Assembly: GCF_024124905.1 (NCBI RefSeq)
Contig: NZ_JAMXST010000002.1
Location: 1-64,000, forward strand
Direction of reading: 5' to 3'
Length of the DNA stretch: 64,000 nucleotides
DNA from: Cellulosimicrobium cellulans
GTDB lineage: Bacteria > Actinomycetota > Actinomycetes > Actinomycetales > Cellulomonadaceae
The notes beneath the pieces were generated by a model that saw only the letters and a program-made list of their open reading frames with translations, had not been told where the DNA came from and did no database searches. Positions 1-9,495 of the stretch are shown piece after piece; positions within the stretch are counted from its first letter, which is position 1, and every line of letters starts with the position of its first letter. The position numbers were made by a program, and so were the translations under genes.

Positions 1-117
1 GCCAAGACCGAGCTCTACCCGAGCTTCGGCTACGACGAGATCGACTTCCCGGCGCTCGGCATGGGCTCCGGCGAGGCGATCCCGCTCGAGGACCTGGACT
101 TCGGCGACTACCGCTGA
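1..117 (+). CDS. rpoC: RNA polymerase beta' subunit, C-terminal end (partial)
   Basis: A reading frame open from the window edge for 38 codons ends DLDFGDYR and stop. The glycine- and acid-rich tail with an IPLEDLDF run resembles the C-terminus of actinobacterial RpoC, and its place upstream of rpsL-rpsG-fusA-tuf is where rpoC lies in this phylum. RpoC carries the catalytic Mg-binding centre of RNA polymerase, but that part is outside the window, so identity rests on the tail and on synteny. Confidence 0.72.
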   Translation, partial: AKTELYPSFGYDEIDFPALGMGSGEAIPLEDLDFGDYR

Positions 118-130
118 GAGATCACGCACC

Positions 131-180
131 GCGCGGGGCGCGCGGCGCACGGCACATCGCCGGCGCCGCGCGCCCCGCGT
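131..180 (+). terminator. rpoC hairpin terminator
   Basis: A perfect 17-bp GC stem (132-148 with 163-179) encloses a 14-nt loop, starting 14 nt after the rpoC stop. No U-run follows, which is usual for actinobacterial terminators. It separates the rpoB-rpoC unit from the bacteriocin-like island. Confidence 0.8.
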
Positions 181-304
181 GCTTGTGCCGCGGGTGGCGA
201 CCGGCTTGTCCAGAATGTGAACTCATCAGGGCGGGGTACGGTGCGCGGCTATTTTGGGCTCCGCGTCATCTCAGGGGGTGGTGCATGACTGATGGGGGAC
301 AGCC

Positions 305-601
305 ATGCGGAAGTTCGTCACGGCTGCGTGCAGCGTCGCTCTGGCCGTGGGTGTGGGACTCGGCACCGCTGGTCCGGCGGCTGCCGGGCTGGAGTACCGA
401 GACGGCGGCAAGTGGTACTGGCAGTACACGACGATGATCCTGGAGTCGAACTACTACCACGCCAGCAAGACTCACCGGTCGAGCGTGTCGACGCCGTACG
501 AGACCGTGCGGAGCGCGTGGAAGGCCAAGGGCGTGTGGTCCTACGCCAACACCTCTCCGAACCCGGGCGGGGGCAACTCCTGCAACTACGCGCTCGCGTA
601 G
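305..601 (+). CDS. Lactococcin 972-like secreted bacteriocin
   Basis: Encodes 98 residues. Residues 1-27 form a Sec signal peptide (MRKF, hydrophobic core, then AGPAAA), leaving a mature peptide of about 70 residues. The mature part has the lactococcin-972 pattern: an aromatic start (KWYWQY), SNYYHASKTHRSSV, then GVWSYA and a terminal N-C-N-Y segment. Family members are secreted and unmodified; lactococcin 972 itself binds lipid II and blocks septum formation. A purine-rich GGGGGAC at 293-299 serves the ATG. The downstream adaptor, ABC ATPase and permease fit an export or self-protection module. Homology is judged by eye; target and activity are unknown. Confidence 0.75.
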   Translation: MRKFVTAACSVALAVGVGLGTAGPAAAGLEYRDGGKWYWQYTTMILESNYYHASKTHRSSVSTPYETVRSAWKAKGVWSYANTSPNPGGGNSCNYALA

Positions 602-667
602 GTCCCGTGGCTGCGGGCGGCTACCTCAGCCGCGGCGCCCTCTCCCACCGGACCCTCGGAAAGTGCC

Positions 668-1174
668 GTGCCCGAGTTCACGGGTCCGTTCGCTGCTGAG
701 TTCGAGCAGGCATACCGGGACACCGCATCGGACTTCGCTCGTGGAGTCCTCGCGGACTCCGTGATCACCGATGCCGAGCACGCGGAGATGGTCGAGCTCT
801 TCACGACATGCCTCGCCGGGAAGGGCATCGCGTTCACGGGGTACAACGCCGACGGAGGCTTGACGACGTCGTCCGCCCCGAACCCGGAGGAAACCGACGC
901 TCTGATCGACGAGTGCTCGGCAACCAGCGGCGAGGACGGAGTCGGCTTCCTTCACGACATCATGCGGACCAATCCCGAGAACCGCGACTGGGCGACGATC
1001 GGGGCCGAGTGCCTCGTCGAGGCAGGCGTGGTACCTGCCGACTATGGCGCCGAGGACTACTCCCAGGACAACGAGGGCAGGTTCGTCGAGCTCGACACCC
1101 TTCCCACCGATCTCCAGGAGGCGCTGCGGTCGTGCTCCGTGGACCCGCTGGGGATCCTGGAACAGCAGCAGTAG
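668..1174 (+). CDS. Small cysteine-containing protein of the bacteriocin island, N-terminus uncertain
   Basis: From the GTG at 668 it encodes 168 residues with no recognised domain: acidic, with GPFAAEFEQAY near the start and four cysteines (about 48, 83, 115, 156), as expected of an exported disulfide protein. No signal peptide follows this start. The frame is open upstream to 602, directly after the TAG of the bacteriocin gene in the same frame, and reads as an Ala/Ser/Pro/Thr linker (TSAAAPSPTGPSES) like that after a lipobox. The true signal sequence may be deleted, or translation may start elsewhere. A weak GGAAAG lies 4 nt before 668. It could be a lipoprotein immunity factor; that is inference. 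Confidence 0.55.
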   Translation: MPEFTGPFAAEFEQAYRDTASDFARGVLADSVITDAEHAEMVELFTTCLAGKGIAFTGYNADGGLTTSSAPNPEETDALIDECSATSGEDGVGFLHDIMRTNPENRDWATIGAECLVEAGVVPADYGAEDYSQDNEGRFVELDTLPTDLQEALRSCSVDPLGILEQQQ

Positions 1175-1177
1175 CCG

Positions 1178-2221
1178 ATGGCCTCGTGGACCAAGATCGG
1201 CCTCGCCGCCGTGGGCGCCTGTCTGTGCGCCGCGCTCGGCGTGGTCGGAACCGTCGTGTACATGAGACCGGTGACGCCGTCGTCGCTCGCCACCCCTGAG
1301 CGCTCGCTGGACTTTCCCGTGGGAGAGGCGGAGTTCGACGACCCACGACCGGTCGAGCTGAGGCTGTCGCGCGGCGACGACCTCGCTCTCACGGTGCCGG
1401 CGACCGGCAGGGTCACGACGTCCCGCTGCAAGGCCGGTGTGCCGATGGAGTCGGGGAGCTCCGTGCTGACGGTGGACGGCGTCCCGCTCGTCGGCCTCGC
1501 GACATCGGTGCCGTTGTGGCGCGACCTGTCCCTCGGGGACGAGGGGGAGGACGTCACCGCACTTCAGACCGAGCTGGCGCGCCTCGGGTACGAGGTCGAT
1601 ACGGAGGGGCCCTTGCGGAGGGCCGCGCTCCGGGCGTTGCGCGACCTCTACGAGCAGGCGGGCGGGAAGCCCGGTGCTCTCGATCGCGTGACGATCGACC
1701 GCATCGTGTGGCTCCCCGCGCCGTCGACGTCGGTCAACGAGTGCCTGGCGACGGTCGGGAGCACGGTTGCGGCGGGGGATCCGGTGGCCTCGGTCCCGGG
1801 CGCGCTCGAGAGCGTCACCGTCGCCGAGCCACCCGAGGGGCTGGTTCCTGGCGACCGCGTCCTGGTCGTCGACGGGACGAGCGTCCCCGTCGACGCAGCA
1901 CTCGCGGTCTCCGACCCGGCGGCACTCGTGCAGCTCAGCCCGCTGCCGTCGCTCCAGCCGACCAGCACCGACGGCGACGCCGGCCGCGCCGGTGCGCCGA
2001 CCGCCCAGCTCGTGCTCGCCGCGCCGCAGGCGGTGTCGGTCGTCCCGCCGTCCGCGCTGTTCGGCGCAGCGGACGGTCGTGGCTGCGTCCTGTCCGACGG
2101 CGTGGTGCGCGCGGTCGGCATCGTCGGGTCACAGCTGGGCCAGTCGTTCGTCGTCGTCGACGGGCCGGAGCCCCTCGCGACCGTCGACACGGACCCCGCA
2201 CCGGGCACGCCGTGCACCTAG
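1178..2221 (+). CDS. Membrane-anchored adaptor with peptidoglycan-binding-like segment
   Basis: Encodes 347 residues. One N-terminal membrane segment (about residues 6-28) is followed by an extracytoplasmic part. Residues about 110-165 (LSLGDEGEDVTALQTELARLG and on) look like a PG_binding_1 repeat; the C-terminal half has HlyD/MacA-like beta segments (GSTVAAGDPVASV, GDRVLVVDG). Such proteins accompany MacB-type ABC transporters in Gram-positive bacteria and may couple them to the wall. The ABC ATPase start overlaps its last codons (GTG at 2212, stop at 2219-2221), so the two are translationally coupled. Role in the island is inferred from context. Confidence 0.68.
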   Translation: MASWTKIGLAAVGACLCAALGVVGTVVYMRPVTPSSLATPERSLDFPVGEAEFDDPRPVELRLSRGDDLALTVPATGRVTTSRCKAGVPMESGSSVLTVDGVPLVGLATSVPLWRDLSLGDEGEDVTALQTELARLGYEVDTEGPLRRAALRALRDLYEQAGGKPGALDRVTIDRIVWLPAPSTSVNECLATVGSTVAAGDPVASVPGALESVTVAEPPEGLVPGDRVLVVDGTSVPVDAALAVSDPAALVQLSPLPSLQPTSTDGDAGRAGAPTAQLVLAAPQAVSVVPPSALFGAADGRGCVLSDGVVRAVGIVGSQLGQSFVVVDGPEPLATVDTDPAPGTPCT

Positions 2222-2835
2222 AGACGGACGATCTGGGTCATCGGTTCCCTGGCCGCCCGTGGTTGTTCCGGCACCTGGACGCTCGCCTCGAGCCCGGGCG
2301 CGTCTACGCGCTGACCGGTCCCTCCGGGTCGGGGAAGAGCACGCTCCTGAGCCTGCTCGCCGGATGGTCCGAACCGACGGAGGGTTCGATCCGTCGTGCG
2401 GGGATCAGCCACGTCGGCTGGGTATTCCAGAACCCGCACGGCACCCCGCGTCGGACGGCCCTCGACCATGTCACGCTCCCCCTTCTGGCCACGGGGCTCG
2501 GCCCACGCGCCGCCGAGCGCGAGGCGACCGAGATCCTGGAACGGTTCGCGCTGTCGTCCGTCGCGGCCCAGGAGTTCCGGCGGCTGTCCGGCGGCGAGGC
2601 GCAGCGGTTGATGCTCGCGCGCGCCATCGCCGGCCGGCCGGGGTTGCTCCTCGTCGACGAGCCGACCGCGCAGCTCGACCTCCCGACGGCGCGGCGTGTC
2701 AACGACGCGATCGCACGGCTGGCGACCGACGCGACGATCGTGGTCGTCGCCACGCACGACGAGCACACCCGCGACGCGTGCACCGACCACGTCGACCTCG
2801 TGAGGTTCGAGGCCCGGGACGGAGCCACGACGTGA
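2212..2835 (+). CDS. ABC transporter ATP-binding protein of the bacteriocin island
   Basis: Encodes 207 residues from a GTG inside the end of the adaptor gene. All nucleotide-binding motifs are present: Walker A GPSGSGKST, Q-loop FQNP, signature LSGGEAQRL, Walker B LLLVDEPT and H-loop ATHDEH. Length and motifs fit the MacB/LolD-type ATPases, which include the lactococcin-972-associated group. Its stop overlaps the GTG of the permease (2832). It would energise the neighbouring permease; the transported substrate is not shown by the sequence, with the bacteriocin or self-protection the obvious inference. Confidence 0.88.
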   Translation: MHLETDDLGHRFPGRPWLFRHLDARLEPGRVYALTGPSGSGKSTLLSLLAGWSEPTEGSIRRAGISHVGWVFQNPHGTPRRTALDHVTLPLLATGLGPRAAEREATEILERFALSSVAAQEFRRLSGGEAQRLMLARAIAGRPGLLLVDEPTAQLDLPTARRVNDAIARLATDATIVVVATHDEHTRDACTDHVDLVRFEARDGATT

Positions 2836-3903
2836 GGCTCCGGTCGATCCTGCGCGAGGTCGGGCGCAACGTCCTCACCGGGACCACCCGGAGCGTGCTG
2901 CTCACGTCGGTGCTCGGGGCGGTCTGCCTGGTACTGCTCGGCGCCGACCTCCTCGCCGTGCGCAGCATCGAGAACGCAGCGACGGCCTTCCGGGAGGCAG
3001 GAGGGTTGACGATGACGATCGTCGCGAGCGAGCGGGCGGGTCGACGGCGCGCGCTGCGAGGCGCTCGGGCAGATCTCCGGCGTACGAGCAGCAGGGGCCC
3101 TGGCGCTCCCGCAGGAGAAGGTGACGGCGGCCAGCCTCCCCGGGGCTCCGCTCCCGGCGGGGTACGCGACGGACGGTTTTCTCTCCGTGGTCCACGCCGA
3201 CGTCGACCGGGGAGGCGGGGTGGTGCTGTCGGAAGACGCAGCCCGCACCCTGGGGAGGGTCCGGGCAGATGTGCTGGAGACGACGGACGGTCCGACCCGG
3301 GTGGCGGGTACCTTTCCCTATCCGGTGGACGGCCGACGGAAGGGGCTCGGGTACCTGGCGTTGCTCCCCGGCGGAGACCGGGCCGTGTTCGACGAGTGCT
3401 GGGTGGAGGCGTGGCCGCAGGACGAGCGACTCCGGACGCTCCTGTTCACGACGTTGTTGCCGCCGGCCGACGAGAGCACGGACGACCCGGTCGTCGGCCA
3501 GCTCAACGCCTCGCTCGGCGCCGCGTTCGACGGGCACGCCCGGTTCGCGGACCGGATCACACGGTTCGGCGGCGTCGCCGCCGGGGTCTTCGCGCTCCTG
3601 CTCGGGATCGTCGCGGTCCGCGCCCGTCGCGTCGAGCTCGCGGCGGCCCTGCACGACAGGGTGCGGGCGGCCGACCTGTGGTCGATGTCGCTCCTCGAGG
3701 CGACGGCCTGGGTCGTACCACCCCTCGCGGTGTGCATGGCGACGTCGATGCTCGTGCTCGGAGCTCGGGGCGACCTTCTCCTCGCTGCCGTCCTCGGCGC
3801 GCGCGTCGCGATCCCGGCGGGGCTCGGCGCCCTGCTCGGTACCATGTTCGGGCTGGCGCTGACCCGCGAGCGTCATCTCTTCCTCTACGCCAAGGACCGG
3901 TGA
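2832..3903 (+). pseudogene. MacB/FtsX-type ABC permease interrupted by a frameshift
   Basis: Frame 1 runs from GTG 2832 and encodes the cytoplasmic start, TM1 (about residues 16-38) and TIVASERAG. Reading then has to move to another frame near 3034-3040 (a G-rich run, GCGGGCGGGT), where VDGARCEALGQISGV continues smoothly to the stop at 3903. Removing one G restores about 356 codons with TM1, a large extracytoplasmic domain and three C-terminal membrane segments, the MacB/FtsX topology. The second part could start alone at 3121 (GTG) but would lack TM1. It is either a real inactivating insertion, which would disable the transporter, or a sequencing error in a homopolymer. Confidence 0.72.
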
Positions 3904-4266
3904 GACGCGCGGCTCGTCGCGTCCTGATCGCCGACCGCGCGTCTGCCTGCCCGCTGTGGTAGCCTGGTGAACCGTGCCCGCGCCGTCGGGCCCTCCGTGA
4001 TGTCCCTGGCGGGGCGGTGTCAGCGAGCGATCGCTCCCACCTCCGCGCAGCGGGCTCCGGACGGGCCGATGTGAGTGCCCGGGCACTCCGGATCCCGGTC
4101 CTTGCGGCGCCTTCGTGCCCGCGGGCGGGCGACGGACCATCGAGCCGGTGGTAGGTGGCTGCTGCAGCGTGTCTCGCGCTGCGGGTGCCTCGTGCGATCG
4201 GCTCCAGCAGCCAGCACGACCACCATCGGGGATAGCCCCGGTAGCTCGAGAAGACACGGAGACGTA
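3904..4266 (+). promoter_or_regulatory. str operon promoter and leader
   Basis: 363 nt without a gene. A TAGCCT (3960-3965) could be the -10 box of rpsL; no good -35 is visible. The leader that follows contains two exact palindromes, GAGCGATCGCTC (4025-4036) and GAGTGCCCGGGCACTC (4073-4088), which may fold in the 5' UTR. No coding signal was seen. Confidence 0.4.
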
Positions 4267-4641
4267 GTGCCTACGATCCAGCAGCTCGTCCGCAAGGGGC
4301 GGACCTCGAAGGTGGGGAAGTCGAAGACCCCCGCCCTCAAGGGCTCCCCGCAGCGGCGCGGTGTGTGCACGCGCGTGTACACCACCACCCCGAAGAAGCC
4401 GAACTCCGCGCTGCGCAAGGTCGCTCGCGTGAAGCTCTCCTCCCAGGTCGAGGTCACGGCCTACATCCCCGGCGTCGGCCACAACCTCCAGGAGCACTCC
4501 ATCGTGCTCGTGCGCGGCGGTCGTGTGAAGGACCTCCCGGGCGTGCGCTACAAGATCGTGCGCGGCGCGCTCGACACGCAGGGCGTGAAGAACCGCAAGC
4601 AGGCCCGCTCCCGCTACGGCGCCAAGAAGGAGAAGAGCTGA
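4267..4641 (+). CDS. rpsL: 30S ribosomal protein S12
   Basis: Encodes 124 residues from GTG 4267 ([10 protein letters not shown]). S12 sits at the decoding centre of the 30S subunit. The conserved [13 protein letters not shown] and [12 protein letters not shown] loops are intact; Lys43 and Lys88, where substitutions give streptomycin resistance in other bacteria, are both lysine, so these sites are wild type. First gene of the str operon, with a GGAGAC element just upstream. Its TGA overlaps the rpsG ATG by one base. Confidence 0.98.
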   Translation: MPTIQQLVRKGRTSKVGKSKTPALKGSPQRRGVCTRVYTTTPKKPNSALRKVARVKLSSQVEVTAYIPGVGHNLQEHSIVLVRGGRVKDLPGVRYKIVRGALDTQGVKNRKQARSRYGAKKEKS

Positions 4642-5111
4642 TGCCTCGCAAGGGCCCGGCCCCGAAGCGGCCGCTCATCGTCGACCCCGTCTACGGGTCG
4701 CCCGTCGTCACGCAGCTCATCAACAAGGTGCTGCTCGACGGCAAGAAGTCCACCGCCGAGTCGATCGTCTACGGCGCCCTCGAGGGCGTCCGGGCGAAGA
4801 CCGACGGCGACCCGGTCGTCGTCCTCAAGCGTGCGCTCGAGAACGTCCGCCCCGCGCTCGAGGTCCGCTCGCGCCGCGTCGGTGGTGCGACCTACCAGGT
4901 GCCGGTCGAGGTGCGCCCCGCGCGCGCGACGACGCTCGCGCTGCGCTGGCTCACGGACTACTCGCGCGCACGTCGCGAGAAGTCGATGACGGAGCGCCTC
5001 ATGAACGAGATCCTCGACGCGAGCAACGGCCTCGGCGCAGCGGTCAAGCGTCGCGAGGACATGCACAAGATGGCGGAGTCCAACAAGGCCTTCGCCCACT
5101 ACCGCTGGTAG
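4641..5111 (+). CDS. rpsG: 30S ribosomal protein S7
   Basis: Encodes 156 residues ([12 protein letters not shown]), the standard length. S7 binds the 3' major domain of 16S rRNA, nucleates head assembly and lines the E site. Features include [22 protein letters not shown] and the basic [14 protein letters not shown] beta-hairpin. TGATG coupling to rpsL implies co-translation. In E. coli S7 is the autogenous regulator of the str operon; whether that holds here cannot be read from the sequence. Confidence 0.98.
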   Translation: MPRKGPAPKRPLIVDPVYGSPVVTQLINKVLLDGKKSTAESIVYGALEGVRAKTDGDPVVVLKRALENVRPALEVRSRRVGGATYQVPVEVRPARATTLALRWLTDYSRARREKSMTERLMNEILDASNGLGAAVKRREDMHKMAESNKAFAHYRW

Positions 5112-5118
5112 TCCGCAC

Positions 5119-5155
5119 GACGGGCCCCGGGGACCGACGCGTCCCCGGGGCCGTC
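5119..5155 (+). terminator. Hairpin between rpsG and fusA
   Basis: A 15-bp GC stem with one bulged G (5119-5134 with 5141-5155) and a 6-nt loop begins 8 nt after rpsG. With no U-run and fusA only 75 nt further on, it may be an attenuator or mRNA-processing or stability element rather than a full terminator. Confidence 0.55.
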
Positions 5156-5229
5156 GGCGGGTCCGAGGCCGGTCACCCCGGTCCGAGCAGCGCCCCCCGA
5201 CTCAACCCATCTAACGAGGGAAGCAGACC

Positions 5230-7332
5230 GTGGCACTTGACGTGCTGACCGACCTGAGCAAGGTCCGCAACATCGGCATCATGGCCCACATCGATGCCGG
5301 GAAGACCACGACCACCGAGCGCATCCTGTTCTACACGGGTGTGAACTACAAGCTCGGCGAGACGCACGACGGCGCGTCGACGACCGACTGGATGGAGCAG
5401 GAGAAGGAGCGCGGCATCACGATCACGTCCGCCGCCGTCTCGTGCTACTGGAACAAGAACCAGATCAACATCATCGACACGCCCGGCCACGTCGACTTCA
5501 CGGTCGAGGTCGAGCGCTCCCTGCGCGTGCTCGACGGCGCCGTCGCGGTCTTCGACGGCAAGGAGGGCGTGGAGCCCCAGTCCGAGACGGTGTGGCGCCA
5601 GGCGGACAAGTACAACGTCCCCCGCATCTGCTTCGTCAACAAGATGGACAAGCTCGGCGCGGACTTCTACTTCACCGTCGACACCATCATCAACCGTCTC
5701 AAGGCCAAGCCGCTGGTCATCCAGCTGCCGATCGGCGCCGAGAGCGACTTCACCGGCGTCGTCGACCTCATCGAGATGAAGGCGCTCGTCTGGCACGGGG
5801 AGACCCAGCTCGGCGAGGCGTACGACACCGAGGAGATCCCCGCGGACCTGGTCGAGAAGGCCGAGCGGTACCGCAGCGAGCTCGTCGAGGCCGTCGCCGA
5901 GGCCGACGAGGAGCTGCTGGAGAAGTACCTCGGCGGCGAGGAGCTGACGGTCGCCGAGATCAAGTCCGGCATCCGCAAGCTCGTCATCGCGGGCGAGGCG
6001 TTCCCGGTCCTCTGCGGTTCCGCGTTCAAGAACAAGGGCGTCCAGCCCATGCTCGACGCGGTCATCGACTACCTGCCGTCGCCCCTCGACGTGCCGGCGA
6101 TCGACGGTCACGACCCCAAGGACGAGGAGAAGGTCGTCCAGCGTCACCCCGACGCCTCGGAGCCGTTCTCCGCGCTCGCCTTCAAGGTCGCGGCGCACCC
6201 GTTCTTCGGCAAGCTCACCTACGTGCGCGTGTACTCCGGTCGCGTCGAGCCCGGCCAGCAGGTCGCGAACTCGACCAAGGGCAAGAAGGAGCGCATCGGC
6301 AAGATCTTCCAGATGCACTCCAACAAGGAGAACCCGGTCGACGAGGCGAGCGCCGGTCACATCTACGCGGTCATCGGCCTCAAGGACACGACGACCGGTG
6401 ACACGCTGAGCGACATGGCGAACCCGGTGATCCTCGAGTCGATGAGCTTCCCGGAGCCCGTCATCGACGTCGCGATCGAGCCGAAGACGAAGGCTGACCA
6501 GGAGAAGCTCTCCACGGCGATCCAGAAGCTCGCCGAGGAGGACCCGACGTTCCGCGTCAAGCTGGACGACGAGACCGGCCAGACCGTCATCGGCGGCATG
6601 GGCGAGCTCCACCTCGACATCCTCGTCGACCGCATGCGTCGCGAGTTCAAGGTCGAGGCCAACGTCGGCAAGCCGCAGGTCGCGTACCGCGAGACCATCC
6701 GCCGCAAGGCGGAGAAGATCGAGTACACGCACAAGAAGCAGACCGGTGGGTCCGGGCAGTTCGCGAAGGTCCAGGTGACCTTCGAGCCGCTCGACACGGC
6801 CGAGGGCGAGCTCTACGAGTTCTCCAACGCCGTCACCGGTGGTCGCATCCCGCGCGAGTACATCCCGAGCGTCGACGCCGGTATCCAGTCCGCGATGGAG
6901 CTCGGCGTGCTCGCCGGCTTCCCGCTGGTCGGGGTGAAGGCGACCCTGCTCGACGGCGCCTACCACGAGGTCGACTCCTCGGAGATGGCGTTCAAGATCG
7001 CCGGCTCGATGGTCCTCAAGGAGGGCGTCAAGCGGGCGGACCCGGTTCTGCTGGAGCCGGTGATGGCGGTCGAGGTGCGTACGCCCGAGGAGTACATGGG
7101 CGACGTCATCGGCGACCTGAACTCACGTCGTGGAATGATCCAGTCCATGGAGGACGCGACGGGTGTGAAGGTCGTCCGGGCCCAAGTACCGTTGTCAGAG
7201 ATGTTCGGGTACATCGGTGACCTCCGGTCCAAGACCCAGGGGCGCGCGGTGTACTCGATGCAGTTCGACAGCTACGCCGAGGTTCCTCGGAACGTTGCCG
7301 AAGAGATCATCAAGAAGACCCGGGGCGAGTGA
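5230..7332 (+). CDS. fusA: Elongation factor G
   Basis: Encodes 700 residues from GTG 5230, after a GAGGGAAG ribosome-binding site. This translocation GTPase moves tRNA-mRNA through the ribosome and acts with RRF in recycling. G-motifs are visible: AHIDAGKT (19-26), the RGITI switch region, DTPGH (83-87) and NKMD (137-140). Domains II-V follow at normal length, with [14 protein letters not shown] in domain III. Standard str-operon position between rpsG and tuf. Confidence 0.98.
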   Translation: MALDVLTDLSKVRNIGIMAHIDAGKTTTTERILFYTGVNYKLGETHDGASTTDWMEQEKERGITITSAAVSCYWNKNQINIIDTPGHVDFTVEVERSLRVLDGAVAVFDGKEGVEPQSETVWRQADKYNVPRICFVNKMDKLGADFYFTVDTIINRLKAKPLVIQLPIGAESDFTGVVDLIEMKALVWHGETQLGEAYDTEEIPADLVEKAERYRSELVEAVAEADEELLEKYLGGEELTVAEIKSGIRKLVIAGEAFPVLCGSAFKNKGVQPMLDAVIDYLPSPLDVPAIDGHDPKDEEKVVQRHPDASEPFSALAFKVAAHPFFGKLTYVRVYSGRVEPGQQVANSTKGKKERIGKIFQMHSNKENPVDEASAGHIYAVIGLKDTTTGDTLSDMANPVILESMSFPEPVIDVAIEPKTKADQEKLSTAIQKLAEEDPTFRVKLDDETGQTVIGGMGELHLDILVDRMRREFKVEANVGKPQVAYRETIRRKAEKIEYTHKKQTGGSGQFAKVQVTFEPLDTAEGELYEFSNAVTGGRIPREYIPSVDAGIQSAMELGVLAGFPLVGVKATLLDGAYHEVDSSEMAFKIAGSMVLKEGVKRADPVLLEPVMAVEVRTPEEYMGDVIGDLNSRRGMIQSMEDATGVKVVRAQVPLSEMFGYIGDLRSKTQGRAVYSMQFDSYAEVPRNVAEEIIKKTRGE

Positions 7333-7396
7333 GTCCCCACAGGTCGAAGACCCGCACAACCATCAACCTGTAGGAAACCGCAACGCCCCGCGGATG

Positions 7397-7402
7397 TAAG
7401 AT
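7397..7402 (+). promoter_or_regulatory. Possible tuf promoter -10 box
   Basis: TAAGAT lies in the 127-nt fusA-tuf gap, 57 nt before the tuf start. A GGAAAC 18 nt upstream is a poor -35. An extra tuf promoter inside the str operon is common in bacteria, but this one is weak evidence. Confidence 0.35.
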
Positions 7403-7459
7403 CTCTCGGTCGACATTCGCAACGTTCGGCACATCTACCCAAGTCCCAGGAGGACCCCA

Positions 7460-8656
<1,197 letters not shown>

Positions 8657-8682
8657 TCTGACGCTGCCTCCGCAGCACTCGT

Positions 8683-8718
8683 CGAAGGCCCGGTCCCGTC
8701 CGCGGGGCCGGGCCTTCG
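8683..8718 (+). terminator. str operon terminator after tuf
   Basis: A 15-bp stem (8683-8697 with 8704-8718, one T-G wobble) with a 6-nt loop, 26 nt after the tuf stop. It closes the rpsL-rpsG-fusA-tuf unit. Confidence 0.85.
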
Positions 8719-8797
8719 GCCTGCGGTCCGCCGCCCTGTGCGGTGGCACCGCGGTCACACCTGCGGTCACCGTCACAGCACCCGCCCCGGTCCCGAC

Positions 8798-8827
8798 TTG
8801 GCCCGGGCGGGCTTCGTGTGGCAGACT
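8798..8827 (+). promoter_or_regulatory. Candidate S10 operon promoter
   Basis: TTGGCC (8798-8803), an 18-nt spacer and CAGACT (8822-8827). This is the best sigma70-like pair in the tuf-rpsJ gap, though the -10 is imperfect. It would give an rpsJ leader of about 340 nt. Confidence 0.45.
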
Positions 8828-9172
8828 GTTCAGGTTGCCTGTTACGGGTGCGCTCTTTCACGTGTCGAACAGTGTGTTGAACCGGTCCTCCCGAGGAGGA
8901 CCAGGACCCCGGGATCTCGTCCCGGGTCTGCGGGTTGAGCTCTCTGTCGCCATGGATCGAGTACCCCGCGGAACACACGTTCCGACCAGGCTCGCACAAA
9001 CGTTGTGGTCTGCTCCGCGGAGCCGTGCGTCAGCACGGTGCGGACGCCGGTCCACATATCCAACGGCCCTGCGTCTCTCGGCGCGTGCGCCCAGGTGCGT
9101 CGCGACTACGCGACACGCCCGAGCGCGGGGGTCGGACAGCTAGCGGTTCGAGAGAGAGAGTCAGACGACGCC
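8828..9172 (+). promoter_or_regulatory. rpsJ: Structured leader of the S10 operon
   Basis: About 345 nt with no convincing ORF. Two adjacent hairpins are clear: 8884-8890 with 8896-8902 (7 bp, 5-nt loop), then 8905-8914 with 8920-8928 (one bulge). Such a long structured 5' UTR before rpsJ suggests autogenous control, as with L4 in gamma-proteobacteria; the sequence itself does not name the regulator. Confidence 0.5.
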
Positions 9173-9481
9173 ATGGCGGGACAGAAGATCCGCATCCGGC
9201 TCAAGTCCTACGACCACGAGGTCATCGACAGCTCGGCGCGCAAGATCGTCGACACGGTGACGCGCGCTGGTGCAACGGTCGTGGGTCCGGTGCCGCTGCC
9301 GACGGAGAAGAACGTCTTCTGCGTCATCCGGTCGCCTCACAAGTACAAGGACAGCCGCGAGCACTTCGAGATGCGCACGCACAAGCGGCTGATCGACATC
9401 ATCGATCCCACGCCGAAGGCCGTCGACTCGCTCATGCGTCTCGACCTGCCTGCCGACGTGAACATCGAGATCAAGCTCTGA
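9173..9481 (+). CDS. rpsJ: 30S ribosomal protein S10
   Basis: Encodes 102 residues from ATG 9173 ([19 protein letters not shown]). S10 is a head protein of the 30S subunit and, as NusE, a partner of NusB and NusG in antitermination. The extended loop [19 protein letters not shown] is intact. A purine-rich GAGAGAGAGAG run (9150-9160) precedes the start. First gene of the eleven-gene S10 operon; rplC follows after 14 nt. Confidence 0.98.
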   Translation: MAGQKIRIRLKSYDHEVIDSSARKIVDTVTRAGATVVGPVPLPTEKNVFCVIRSPHKYKDSREHFEMRTHKRLIDIIDPTPKAVDSLMRLDLPADVNIEIKL

Positions 9482-9495
9482 GGCTGGAGGACATC

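Noticed and set aside
1767-3962. 731-codon + strand frame across the adaptor, ATPase and permease
   Set aside because: Only 2832 to about 3038 is coding in this frame (the first part of the permease); the rest is a shadow.
5173-6966. 597-codon open frame antisense to fusA
   Set aside because: Same codon-bias shadow; no start signal, no recognisable domain.
7373-7402. Possible ECF-sigma promoter GGAAAC before tuf
   Set aside because: The -35 differs from GGAAC/GGAAT patterns and the downstream box does not match an ECF -10.
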